This document shows, in pieces, positions 6,803 to 14,393 of a stretch of 18,316 nt of DNA (position 1 is its first letter; each line of letters begins with the position of its first letter). The DNA lies in NCBI GenBank assembly GCA_002340305.1, contig DDLU01000164.1, forward strand, positions 1 through 18,316, in the 5' to 3' direction. This stretch comes from Desulfovibrio sp. UBA2564. GTDB lineage: Bacteria; Desulfobacterota; Desulfovibrionia; Desulfovibrionales; Desulfovibrionaceae. The notes beneath the pieces are model-generated. The model was not told the origin of the DNA, ran no database searches, and worked only from the letters and a program-made list of their open reading frames with translations. Made by a program: the position numbers and the translations under genes.

Positions 6803-7387
6803 AATAACCCCGCTGTTTTGATAGTCCGCATCCCTCAAAACCATGCCTCAAACATCACTTTCATGTACGTTAAGACAACTGACGAACAACTTTCGACAGT
6901 GTAATATAATAGATACAGCGTTTTAACTACCCCTTTTTTATATAGAAGTGAAGGGCAAATCAACGACTCAGATACACCTTTGTAATAAAAACGAAACAAA
7001 CAAACAACACCTAAACCCCCTAATAATCTGACATAAAAAAGTTAACACTAAAAAAAGCACATAACCAAACACTTAAGAACCACATCAACTTTACTATCAC
7101 ACACTGCAATCATACTTAACGCTACATTAAAACTATTTCTATATCGTCATTTTTGCATACAACTTAATCTGCAAAACTATAAAAATTTTACATTGCACAT
7201 TAACAAAAACTTCCGATGAAAATAAAACCGGCTGAAAGTCGTTATTATCTCTTGCGGTAAGTATGGAACTTCTGGCAGACTACCCCCTCTTAAGAATCCA
7301 TACTCTGTCAATAATCTTTAAGCCAATCTACGAAAACTAAAGGTTCGCTCCACCGGACTTTTAAAGCGGAAAGGCGGCTACTCATTT
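6803..7387. other. Divergent intergenic region upstream of the hdr-flx operon
   Basis: About 585 bp with no supportable gene. It must hold the promoters of the leftward cytochrome gene and the rightward hdr-flx operon. I could not place either with confidence. Plus-strand G is scarce in 6961-7140 (10 G against 47 C by my count). An inverted repeat lies at 7260-7304. The only short ORF noticed (ATG at 7216, 14 codons) lacks a ribosome site. Confidence 0.7.
7260..7304 (+). promoter_or_regulatory. Inverted repeat in the hdrC leader
   Basis: AGTATGGA (7260-7267) and TCCATACT (7297-7304) are perfect 8-bp complements about 29 bp apart, with a further CTT/AAG pairing inside. It lies 84 bp before the hdrC start, so it could be an RNA stem in the leader or a spaced operator. 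Confidence 0.3.
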
Positions 7388-7948
7388 ATGGGAATAGTAA
7401 ATATTACTAAGACTTACGATGCCGATTTTGTCAAACAGGTAGAAAAAGAAAGCGGGCAGGACATGTCCCTTTGCTACCAGTGCGGTAACTGTACCGCGGG
7501 GTGTCCGTACACTTTTGCGTACGACATCCCAGTTAGCAGAATCATGCGTATGGTTCAGGCAGGGCAGAAGGATACTGTGCTCAAGTGCAAATCCATCTGG
7601 CTTTGCGCGACCTGTGAATCCTGCACCACAAGGTGCCCCAACAACATCGACGTGGCTCACATCATGGATGTGTTGCGCCACATGGCCCGCAGGGAAGGAC
7701 ACGCTCCAGTACCCACGGTCAAGAAATTCTGGGACAGCTTCCTCGATTCAGTTGAAAATAACGGTCGAGTATTTGAAGTTGGTTTGCTTGCGGCTTACGT
7801 AGCCAAAACAGGCAGATTCTGGACTGATCTTGATCTGGGACCGAAAGTGCTGCCCAAGGGCAAGATGCATTTCAAACCCCACGAAATTCAGGGCAAGGAT
7901 GAAATTAAAAAGATCTTCAAAAGATTCGAAGAGGAGTCCAGGAAATGA
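7388..7948 (+). CDS. hdrC: HdrC, iron-sulfur subunit of the Flx-Hdr complex
   Basis: A 186-residue electron-transfer subunit linking HdrA to HdrB in a cytoplasmic heterodisulfide-reductase-like complex. Two classical [4Fe-4S] motifs are seen: Cys29-x2-Cys32-x2-Cys35-x3-Cys39-Pro and Cys73-x2-Cys76-x2-Cys79-x3-Cys83-Pro. The length and cluster spacing are those of HdrC, and no membrane helix is present, which argues against the membrane-anchored HdrE/DsrM systems. An AAAGGCGG purine-rich stretch about 9 bp upstream serves as ribosome site. It is the first gene of the seven-gene operon, and its TGA overlaps the hdrB ATG by 4 bp, so the two are translationally coupled. Confidence 0.93.
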   Translation: MGIVNITKTYDADFVKQVEKESGQDMSLCYQCGNCTAGCPYTFAYDIPVSRIMRMVQAGQKDTVLKCKSIWLCATCESCTTRCPNNIDVAHIMDVLRHMARREGHAPVPTVKKFWDSFLDSVENNGRVFEVGLLAAYVAKTGRFWTDLDLGPKVLPKGKMHFKPHEIQGKDEIKKIFKRFEEESRK

Positions 7949-8868
7949 GTGATTCCTTAACATATGCCTACTATCCCGGATGTTCCGGTGCCGGAACATC
8001 CATGGAATATGATATGTCCACCAGGTCTGTCTGTGACAAGCTGGGCATCAGGCTCACCGACATCCCCGACTGGAGCTGCTGCGGCTCTACCCCGGCTCAC
8101 ACCGTGGACCATTCCTTGTCCAGCGCACTCTCTGCACGCAACCTGCAGTTGGTGGAAAAAATGGATCTGGATACCGCGATCACCCCCTGTCCCAGTTGCT
8201 TGACCAACCTCAAGACCGCAGAACATCGTATGCAGAAAGATGAAATGCGCGAGAAGGTCAACAAACTGCTGGACACTCCCTACAAAGGCGGGGTCGCAAC
8301 CAAATCCGTGCTTCAGATTCTTGTTGAAGACTTCGGTCTCGATGCACTGAAGAAAAGCACCATCAAACCGCTCAAGGGACTCAAAGTTGCTGCTTACTAC
8401 GGCTGCATCATGAACCGTCCCCCGGAAGTCATGAACTTCGATGACCCCGAGCACCCCATGGCCATGGACAACATCATGAAAGCCATGGGCGCAACTGTTC
8501 TGCCCTTTCCTTTGAAGGTAGAATGCTGCGGTGCTTCTTTCGGTATCCCCCGCAAGGATGTGGTCATGAAACTCTCCGGGAAGCTTCTTGATGTAGCGGA
8601 TGACCTTGGTGTTGATGCACTGGTCACCGCCTGCCCACTGTGTCAAATGAACCTTGATCTGCGCCAGACTCAGATCAATTCCGCCACAGGAGCCAAGCAT
8701 AACATCCCCATTTTCTACTACACCCAACTTATGGGTCTCGCTCTCGGCATGAGTGAAAAAGAACTTGGAATGGACAAGCTCTGCGTGAGCCCCCGTAAAG
8801 CTATCGATGCCATCGGCAAAGAAGAGAAAAAAATAGCGGAAACCCTGCTAAGGAGAAGACTTAAATGA
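7945..8868 (+). CDS. hdrB: HdrB, disulfide-reducing subunit with two CCG domains
   Basis: The 307-residue putative catalytic subunit for disulfide reduction. Two cysteine-rich CCG domains are complete: Cys13, Cys45-Cys46, Cys82-x2-Cys85, and Cys154, Cys194-Cys195, Cys230-x2-Cys233. In methanogen HdrB such domains bind two non-cubane [4Fe-4S] clusters that split the CoM-S-S-CoB disulfide. Sulfate reducers lack that substrate, and the DsrC disulfide is the proposed replacement; this is literature-based inference. A GAGGAG ribosome site lies 8 bp before the ATG, and both ends overlap neighbours by ATGA (7945-7948 and 8865-8868). All cluster ligands are retained in both domains, suggesting a functional rather than degenerate subunit. 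Confidence 0.93.
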   Translation: MSDSLTYAYYPGCSGAGTSMEYDMSTRSVCDKLGIRLTDIPDWSCCGSTPAHTVDHSLSSALSARNLQLVEKMDLDTAITPCPSCLTNLKTAEHRMQKDEMREKVNKLLDTPYKGGVATKSVLQILVEDFGLDALKKSTIKPLKGLKVAAYYGCIMNRPPEVMNFDDPEHPMAMDNIMKAMGATVLPFPLKVECCGASFGIPRKDVVMKLSGKLLDVADDLGVDALVTACPLCQMNLDLRQTQINSATGAKHNIPIFYYTQLMGLALGMSEKELGMDKLCVSPRKAIDAIGKEEKKIAETLLRRRLK

Positions 8869-10823
8869 AAATTGGAGTTTTTGTCTGCCATTGCGGGACT
8901 AACATCGAGGGTACCGTGGACACTGCCGCTGTTGCAGAAGCCGCGCGTGAATTCCCCGGTGTTGTTTTCGCAACTGATACAATGTACGCCTGCTCTGAAC
9001 CCGGACAGGACGAAATCATAGAAGCAATCAAGGAACACAAGCTCGACGGCGTGGTTGTAGCATCCTGTACCCCCAGAATGCACGAACCCACCTTCCGCAA
9101 AACCCTCGAAAGAGCCGGTCTCAACCGCTACCTCTTCGAGATGGCTAACATCCGCGAACACGTTTCCTGGATTGGTCGCGACCGCGAAGCCAATACCAAC
9201 AAGTCTGTTGACCTTGTTCGCATGGCTGCGGCTAAACTGCTCAACAACAAGCCCCTGCATGCCAAGTACTTTGACATGAACAAAAGGGTTATGATTGTCG
9301 GTGGTGGTGTCGCCGGTATTCAGGCAGCTCTTGACTGCGCTGACGGCGGCCTCGAAGTTATCCTTGTTGAAAAGACCTCTTCCATCGGTGGTAAGATGGC
9401 TAAACTGGATAAGACTTTCCCCACAGTGGACTGCTCCAGTTGTATCCTCGGCCCCCGTATGGTTGACGTTGCCCAGCATCCGAACATCACTCTCTACGCT
9501 TGCGCTGAGATTGAAGAAGTAAACGGTTATGTTGGTAACTTCTCCGTCAAAGTTAAAAGAAAAGCCACTTATGTTGACTGGGACAAATGTACCGGTTGCG
9601 GTATCTGCATGGAAAAATGCCCCAGCAAGAAGGCTGACAACCCCTTTGACGAAGAACTGGGTAAAACCACCGCCATCAATATCCCCTTTCCGCAGGCTAT
9701 CCCCAAGAAAGCGGTTATTGACCCCAACTTCTGCATTAAAATCAAACGCGATAAATGCGGCGTCTGCGCCAAGGTCTGCCCCTCTGATGCAATCGTATAC
9801 GATCAGGTCGATGAGTTTGTAGTCGAAGAAGTCGGTGCGGTTGTTGCTGCTACCGGTTTTGATCTCGTAGACTGGACTGTATACGGCGAATACGGCGGAG
9901 GTCAGTACCCCGACGTAATCACCTCCCTGCAGTACGAGCGTATGCTCTCCGCTTCCGGCCCCACCGAGGGACACATCAAGCGGCCTTCCGATGGCAAGGA
10001 ACCCAAAAACGTGGTTTTCATTCAGTGCGTGGGCTCCCGTGATAAATCCATCGGCCGTCCCTACTGCTCCGGTTTCTGCTGCATGTACACTGCAAAGCAG
10101 GCCATCCTGACCAAAGACCACTGCCCGGATTCACAGTCCTACGTATTCTACATGGATATCCGTTCCCCGGGTAAAATGTTCGACGAATTCACCCGCAGAG
10201 CACAGGAAGAATACAACGCACGTTACATTCGCGGTCGCGTATCCATGATCTACCCCAAAGGAGACAAGCTCGTTGTACGCGGTGCTGACACCCTCATGGG
10301 CGATCAGGTCGAAGTCGATGCGGATCTCGTTGTCCTCGCAGTAGGTGCCGAATCCGCGCACGGTGCTTCCGACCTCGCTAAAAAACTGCGCATCTCCTAC
10401 GATGCATACGGTTTCTTTATGGAAGGGCACCCCAAACTGAAACCTGTTGAAACCAACACCGCCGGTGTATTCCTCGCCGGTTCCTGCCAGGGTCCCAAAG
10501 ACATTCCTTCCTCTGTTGCACAGGGTAGTGCTGCAGCGGCAAAGGTTCTGGCCATGTTCGCCAAGGATCAGCTGGAAAGTGACCCCGCGGTTTCTGTAGT
10601 TGATATCAAACGCTGCATCGGTTGCGGCAAATGCATCAGCACCTGCCCCTTCGGAGCTATTAAAGAAGTAGACTTCCGCGGACAGCCCAAAGCTGAGGTG
10701 ATTGAAACAATTTGTCAGGGCTGCGGTATCTGCACAGCGACCTGTCCTCAGGGTGCAATCCAGCTCCAGCACTTCACTGACAATCAGATTCTCGCGGAGG
10801 TTAACGCAGTATGCCGGTTCTAG
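8865..10823 (+). CDS. hdrA: HdrA, FAD-containing electron-bifurcating subunit
   Basis: A 652-residue flavoprotein, the likely branching point where electrons from FlxABCD are split between ferredoxin and HdrBC. Order: N-terminal HdrA domain beginning with a CHCG motif (Cys8, Cys10); Rossmann FAD site GGGVAG at 146-151; CSSC at 190-193; ferredoxin-type motifs Cys242/245/248/252 and Cys290/298/301/305; the HdrA-typical QCVGSRD and YCSGFCCMYTAKQA stretches; and two more [4Fe-4S] motifs near the C-terminus (584/587/590/594 and 617/620/623/627). QmoA/QmoB are relatives in sulfate reducers, but the adjacent hdrC, hdrB and flx genes support HdrA. AAGGAG lies 9 bp upstream. The gene's end overlaps flxD by 13 bp. 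Confidence 0.95.
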   Translation: MKIGVFVCHCGTNIEGTVDTAAVAEAAREFPGVVFATDTMYACSEPGQDEIIEAIKEHKLDGVVVASCTPRMHEPTFRKTLERAGLNRYLFEMANIREHVSWIGRDREANTNKSVDLVRMAAAKLLNNKPLHAKYFDMNKRVMIVGGGVAGIQAALDCADGGLEVILVEKTSSIGGKMAKLDKTFPTVDCSSCILGPRMVDVAQHPNITLYACAEIEEVNGYVGNFSVKVKRKATYVDWDKCTGCGICMEKCPSKKADNPFDEELGKTTAINIPFPQAIPKKAVIDPNFCIKIKRDKCGVCAKVCPSDAIVYDQVDEFVVEEVGAVVAATGFDLVDWTVYGEYGGGQYPDVITSLQYERMLSASGPTEGHIKRPSDGKEPKNVVFIQCVGSRDKSIGRPYCSGFCCMYTAKQAILTKDHCPDSQSYVFYMDIRSPGKMFDEFTRRAQEEYNARYIRGRVSMIYPKGDKLVVRGADTLMGDQVEVDADLVVLAVGAESAHGASDLAKKLRISYDAYGFFMEGHPKLKPVETNTAGVFLAGSCQGPKDIPSSVAQGSAAAAKVLAMFAKDQLESDPAVSVVDIKRCIGCGKCISTCPFGAIKEVDFRGQPKAEVIETICQGCGICTATCPQGAIQLQHFTDNQILAEVNAVCRF

Positions 10824-11275
10824 AAGGTAAAGAACTCAGAATCGTCGGTTTTCTCTGCAACTGGTGCTCCTACGGTGGTGCTGACACCGCCGGTGTAGGT
10901 AGATTCACCCAGCCGACCGACCTGAGAATCATCAAGGTTCCCTGTTCAGGCAGGATTGATCCTCTGTTTATTGTGAAGACACTCATGTCCGGCGCGGACG
11001 GAGTGCTCGTGTCCGGTTGTCACCCCAATGACTGCCACTACGCTGAAGGTAACTTCTATGCCCGCCGCAGACTGGAAATGCTCAAAAGGTTCATCCCCAT
11101 GCTGGGAATTGATCCCGAGCGTTTCGACTACACCTGGGTTTCCGCATCAGAAGGCCAGCGCTGGCAGGAAGTTGTGACCAAGTTCACCGAACAGATTCAC
11201 AAACTCGGCCCGGCCCGCAAGATCGAAGGCCCGGATGCTGAGGCGACACTCAAATTGATGGAAGAATCCCTCTAG
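10811..11275 (+). CDS. flxD: FlxD, MvhD-like [2Fe-2S] subunit
   Basis: A 154-residue protein of the MvhD/FrhD family that connects HdrA to an electron-input module. The family cysteines are present: Cys16-Asn-Trp-Cys19 in CNWCSYGGAD, Cys45 in PCSGR, and Cys70 and Cys75 in GCHPNDCHY; MvhD binds a [2Fe-2S] cluster. In methanogens its partner is a NiFe hydrogenase, but here the next genes encode flavin and iron-sulfur subunits instead, which identifies the Flx variant. The start lies inside the end of hdrA, with GGAGG (10796-10800) 10 bp upstream, so translation is likely coupled. No hydrogenase gene is in the window. Confidence 0.92.
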   Translation: MPVLEGKELRIVGFLCNWCSYGGADTAGVGRFTQPTDLRIIKVPCSGRIDPLFIVKTLMSGADGVLVSGCHPNDCHYAEGNFYARRRLEMLKRFIPMLGIDPERFDYTWVSASEGQRWQEVVTKFTEQIHKLGPARKIEGPDAEATLKLMEESL

Positions 11276-11305
11276 TCAGGGCTGTTCCACGCAAGGAGAA
11301 ACAGA

Positions 11306-12265
11306 GTGAAAAATCTGGAAGATCTTAAAAAACAAATTAAGGACGGACTGTCTGAGCTTGATGTGGTCATCGGCTGGACAGACAGCTTCGATCCTCTGCA
11401 TGCCACTCCACACTTCATGCGCAGTGAAGCAGATGTAGATAAATTGAAAGTGGACGCACTTTGCGTGCACAACCTTGCCACCTACCTGCCCTCCCTGAAA
11501 GGCAAAAAGGTCGGTATCGTGGTTAAAGGCTGCGACAGCCGCAGCGTTGTTGAACTGTTGCAGGAAAACCTCATCAGTCGCGAAGACGTGACCATCTTCG
11601 GTTTCGGCTGCTCCGGTGTTGTGGATCAGGTCAAGATCCGCCGCGCTGTTGGCGAAGCGGGCATGGTCGAATCCTGCGAAGTAAGCGGCACTGAAGTGAA
11701 GCTCACCGTAGCAGGCAAAGAGCACAAGCTGCCCATGGCTGATGTCATTGCAGACAAATGCCAGACCTGCCGCTACCCCAACGCAGTTCTCTCCGACCAG
11801 TTCGTCGGTGAAGAGATCAAGCCTACTGCTTCCTTTGAAGACGGCTACAAAGATCTCGAAGAATTTGAAGCCAAGTCCACCGAAGAGAAATTCACATTCT
11901 GGCTTGGTGAGATGGACCGCTGCATCCGCTGCTACGCCTGCCGTAACGCATGTCCCATGTGTGTATGCCGCGACCATTGTGTAGCACAGTCCCGCGACCC
12001 GCACTGGCTGAGTCAGGAAGCCCACGTCCGCGACAAGTGGATGTTCCAGGTTATCCACGCTTACCACCTCACCGGTCGTTGCACCGAGTGCGGTGAGTGC
12101 CAGCGCGCCTGCCCGGTAGACATTCCCATCCTGCTCTTCAAGAAGAAGTTCAACAAGGAAATCAAGGAAGTCTTCAACTATGAAGCCGGTCTTGATCCCG
12201 AAGCAACTCCGCCGCTGCAGACCTTCAAGATTGACGAACCGACCATCAAGGAGAAGGAGTGGTAG
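11306..12265 (+). CDS. flxC: FlxC, 4Fe-4S dicluster electron-transfer subunit
   Basis: A 319-residue iron-sulfur protein carrying electrons between FlxAB and FlxD-HdrA. The N-terminal half resembles the F420-hydrogenase/dehydrogenase beta-type domain, with KGCDSRS, GFGCSG and Cys152-x2-Cys155. The C-terminal half has two [4Fe-4S] motifs: Cys206-x2-Cys209-x2-Cys212-x3-Cys216-Pro (followed by extra Cys219 and Cys221) and Cys259-x2-Cys262-x2-Cys265-x3-Cys269-Pro. The start is GTG, supported by AAGGAG 7 bp upstream. The 30-bp gap after flxD is the largest in the operon. The split between FlxC and FlxB roles is assigned from gene order relative to D. vulgaris; both are related to the iron-sulfur subunits of sulfur or sulfite reductases. 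Confidence 0.88.
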   Translation: MKNLEDLKKQIKDGLSELDVVIGWTDSFDPLHATPHFMRSEADVDKLKVDALCVHNLATYLPSLKGKKVGIVVKGCDSRSVVELLQENLISREDVTIFGFGCSGVVDQVKIRRAVGEAGMVESCEVSGTEVKLTVAGKEHKLPMADVIADKCQTCRYPNAVLSDQFVGEEIKPTASFEDGYKDLEEFEAKSTEEKFTFWLGEMDRCIRCYACRNACPMCVCRDHCVAQSRDPHWLSQEAHVRDKWMFQVIHAYHLTGRCTECGECQRACPVDIPILLFKKKFNKEIKEVFNYEAGLDPEATPPLQTFKIDEPTIKEKEW

Positions 12266-12267
12266 CC

Positions 12268-13326
12268 ATGGCAAAATTCATCACCTCAGATAAAGTATAT
12301 GCATGGCTGGAAGAACTGGGCCAGAAGCACGAAGTACTCGCTCCCCGTAACGAGGGCGATTCCATTGTCTTTAAGCCCTACGACTCCAAAAAAGGTTTCA
12401 ATATCGAACGTGAAGCAACTGCGCCCCCTAAAAAGGCCTGCTTCCCCCAGAGTGAAACCCTCGTGGAATTCAGCCACATCAAAGATCTTGAGAATCCCGA
12501 GAAAGTTGCTCTTGATGTAAAGGAAACCATTCCGACTTCATCATGGGTTGTTTTTGGCAGCCGCCCCTGTGACGCTCGCGGATTCACCATGTTCGACCGT
12601 GTTTACCTGAACGGCAAACACGTGGACGTATACTACAAAGCCCGCAGGGAAAACACCTTCTTTATCACTCTCGCGTGTGAAAAAGGTGAGACCACCTGTT
12701 TCTGTAACTGGGTTGGATCCGGCCCTTCCGATCCCACCGGATCAGATGTGCTCATGGTCCCCGTTGACGGCGGCTACTTCCTTGAGGCAGTCAGCGAACG
12801 CGGTGAATCCATCCTCGACAGTTCCCTGCTCGAAGACGGCGGTTCCAAACAGGCTGACGCTGACAAGTTCCGCGCAGAAGCCGACCAGTCCATGGGCGAA
12901 GCTCGCGACCTTTCCAAAGCCCCCGCAAAGCTTCTCGAAGCTTTCGACGACATGGACTTCTGGGAAGCACAGTCTGCCAAGTGCCTGAGCTGTGGTGCAT
13001 GCACCTATCTCTGTCCCACCTGCTACTGTTTCAACATCACCGACGAATCCGACGGAGTCAAAGGTGAGCGCATCAGAAGCTGGGATAACTGCATGTCCAA
13101 CACCTTCACCTTGGAAGCCAGCGGACACAACCCCCGCCCCACTAAGGCTCACCGCCTCAAAAACAGAGTCGGTCACAAATTCAGCTACTACCCTGACCTG
13201 CACGACGGAGTTATCTCCTGCTGCGGTTGCGGCCGCTGCATCAAGAGCTGCCCCGTGGGCGTGGATATCCGTGAAATCGTCCTGAACGCTATTGCATACG
13301 AAGCAAAGGAGAAAGCAGATGGCTAG
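12268..13326 (+). CDS. flxB: FlxB, 4Fe-4S dicluster subunit (hydrogenase/sulfite-reductase subunit A-like)
   Basis: A 352-residue cytoplasmic iron-sulfur protein resembling subunit A of anaerobic sulfite reductase and the beta subunit of sulfhydrogenase, families that pair with an FNR-like flavoprotein exactly as FlxA does here. It contains SRPCDARG and TCFCNW in the N-terminal half, then two [4Fe-4S] motifs: Cys239-x2-Cys242-x2-Cys245-x3-Cys249-Pro (with extra Cys252 and Cys254) and Cys318/319, Cys321-x2-Cys324-x3-Cys328-Pro. ATG at 12268 is chosen because AAGGAG sits 8 bp upstream; GTG at 12259 is in frame but lies within that ribosome site. The gene starts 2 bp after flxC stops and overlaps flxA by 8 bp. 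Confidence 0.9.
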   Translation: MAKFITSDKVYAWLEELGQKHEVLAPRNEGDSIVFKPYDSKKGFNIEREATAPPKKACFPQSETLVEFSHIKDLENPEKVALDVKETIPTSSWVVFGSRPCDARGFTMFDRVYLNGKHVDVYYKARRENTFFITLACEKGETTCFCNWVGSGPSDPTGSDVLMVPVDGGYFLEAVSERGESILDSSLLEDGGSKQADADKFRAEADQSMGEARDLSKAPAKLLEAFDDMDFWEAQSAKCLSCGACTYLCPTCYCFNITDESDGVKGERIRSWDNCMSNTFTLEASGHNPRPTKAHRLKNRVGHKFSYYPDLHDGVISCCGCGRCIKSCPVGVDIREIVLNAIAYEAKEKADG

Positions 13327-14149
13327 TAATCCTTATCTTCCTGCGATGGCCACCATTCAGGAGGTCATTCAGGAAACTCCCAATATTATGACTTTCCGGG
13401 TGACCTTCAATGATCCCGGCTACAAAGAAAAATTCACCTTCGAGCCCGGTCAGGTTGGACAGCTGTCCGCCTTCGGTATCGGTGAATCCACTTTCGTAAT
13501 CAACTCTTCCCCTACCCGCATGGATTACCTGCAGTTCAGCGTAATGCGTACCGGGGAGGTTACCGATAAGCTGCATACACTGAAAGCAGGCGACCAGATC
13601 GGCGTTCGCGCACCTCTGGGCAACTACTTCCCTTACGAAGACATGAAAGGTAAAGATATCGTCTTCGTAGGTGGTGGTATCGGTATGGCCCCCCTGCGCA
13701 CCCTGCTCTACTACATGCTGGATAACCGCAAAGACTACGGTAAGATGACCCTGCTCTACGGCGCAAGGACTCCCGTGGACATGGCTTACCAGTATGAACT
13801 GCCCGATTGGCTTGAACGCGACGACCTCGACACCCATCTGACCATTGATGCGGAATACGAAGGTTGGGAACACAATGTGGGCCTGATCCCCAACGTGCTC
13901 CTTGATATCGCACCCAAGCCGAAAAACGCAGTAGCAGTAACCTGTGGTCCCCCGATCATGATCAAATTCACCGTGCAGGCACTCGCCAAGCTCGGGTTCA
14001 AAGATGATCAGATTGTAACCACCCTTGAAAAACGCATGAAATGCGGTGTTGGTATCTGCGGTCGTTGTAACATCGGCACCAGCTACGTATGTCAGGACGG
14101 TCCCGTCTACACTTACGAACAGCTGAAGGCACTGCCTAACGAAATGTAA
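13319..14149 (+). CDS. flxA: FlxA, NAD(P)H-oxidising FAD/[2Fe-2S] subunit
   Basis: A 276-residue ferredoxin-NADP reductase-type protein, the electron entry point of the complex. An FAD-binding barrel (with STFVINSSPTR) is followed by the NAD(P)-binding domain GGGIGMAP (118-125) and CGPPIM. The C-terminal [2Fe-2S] motif, Cys242-x4-Cys247-x2-Cys250-x7-Cys258, is of the PyrK/AsrB type. ATG at 13319 is preceded by AAAGGAG 7 bp upstream and fits the family N-terminus; an ATG at 13292 is open but lies deep in flxB and has no better ribosome site. NADH rather than NADPH is the substrate proposed for the D. vulgaris complex; specificity cannot be read from this sequence. It is the last gene of the operon, followed by hairpins. 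Confidence 0.92.
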   Translation: MASNPYLPAMATIQEVIQETPNIMTFRVTFNDPGYKEKFTFEPGQVGQLSAFGIGESTFVINSSPTRMDYLQFSVMRTGEVTDKLHTLKAGDQIGVRAPLGNYFPYEDMKGKDIVFVGGGIGMAPLRTLLYYMLDNRKDYGKMTLLYGARTPVDMAYQYELPDWLERDDLDTHLTIDAEYEGWEHNVGLIPNVLLDIAPKPKNAVAVTCGPPIMIKFTVQALAKLGFKDDQIVTTLEKRMKCGVGICGRCNIGTSYVCQDGPVYTYEQLKALPNEM

Positions 14150-14224
14150 TTAAGTCCACCCCTTGGACTGGCACAATCAATACAGCCAGACGGTCGGGAA
14201 AGTGCCGGATACCAGGAACAAAAC
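14150..14224 (+). other. Structured 3' trailer of the hdr-flx operon
   Basis: This 75-bp stretch has no ORF. It contains a short hairpin, AGTCCA (14153-14158) with TGGACT (14164-14169), and a longer-range pairing of GGCAC (14170-14174) with GTGCC (14202-14206). It is probably 3' UTR folding ahead of the terminator. I match it to no known RNA family. Confidence 0.3.
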
Positions 14225-14271
14225 AAAGGCTGAAACGACACGTATTAGCATACGTGAGTTTCAGCCTTTTT
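14225..14271 (+). terminator. Terminator of the hdr-flx operon
   Basis: Perfect 12-bp outer arms (AAAGGCTGAAAC at 14225-14236, GTTTCAGCCTTT at 14258-14269) enclose a second 6-bp stem (CACGTA 14239-14244 / TACGTG 14251-14256). The right arm runs into TTTTT, 76 bp after the flxA stop. Confidence 0.9.
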
Positions 14272-14310
14272 CGCAGTGACAGCGCAGATATCGTTTTATC
14301 AGCAGTCAGG

Positions 14311-14346
14311 AACCCTGTCCTTTTTTATAAGGGCAGGGTTTTATTT
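14311..14346 (+). terminator. Second terminator-like hairpin before the response regulator
   Basis: AACCCTGTCCTT (14311-14322) pairs with AAGGGCAGGGTT (14329-14340) with one G-U wobble and a 6-nt loop, followed by the T-rich tail TTATTTGTT. No gene lies between it and the previous terminator, so it is a back-up terminator, or an attenuator in the response-regulator leader. Confidence 0.75.
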
Positions 14347-14393
14347 GTTCTTTCTAATTTACAGTTCAAAGTTTTTCTTATTAATATATATGT

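Noticed and set aside
7153..7183. TTGCAT and TATAAA as the hdr-flx promoter
   Set aside because: The spacing is 19 bp and the region is so AT-rich that such pairs occur by chance; not strong enough to call.
7274..7290. Sigma-54 type promoter before hdrC
   Set aside because: A TGGCA is present but the GC expected at the -12 position is missing.
8718..10121. Long open frame (467 codons) on the minus strand opposite hdrA
   Set aside because: It lies wholly antisense to the hdrB-hdrA coding region with all its cluster motifs, and its translation has no recognisable domain. It results from the high-GC codon bias of the real genes.
11276..12274. Minus-strand open frame of 332 codons opposite flxC
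   Set aside because: It mirrors flxC almost exactly, has no family motifs and no convincing ribosome site.
7388..14149. Assignment of the operon as methanogen-type MvhADG-HdrABC
   Set aside because: No hydrogenase large or small subunit gene is present; FlxABC-type genes occupy that place.
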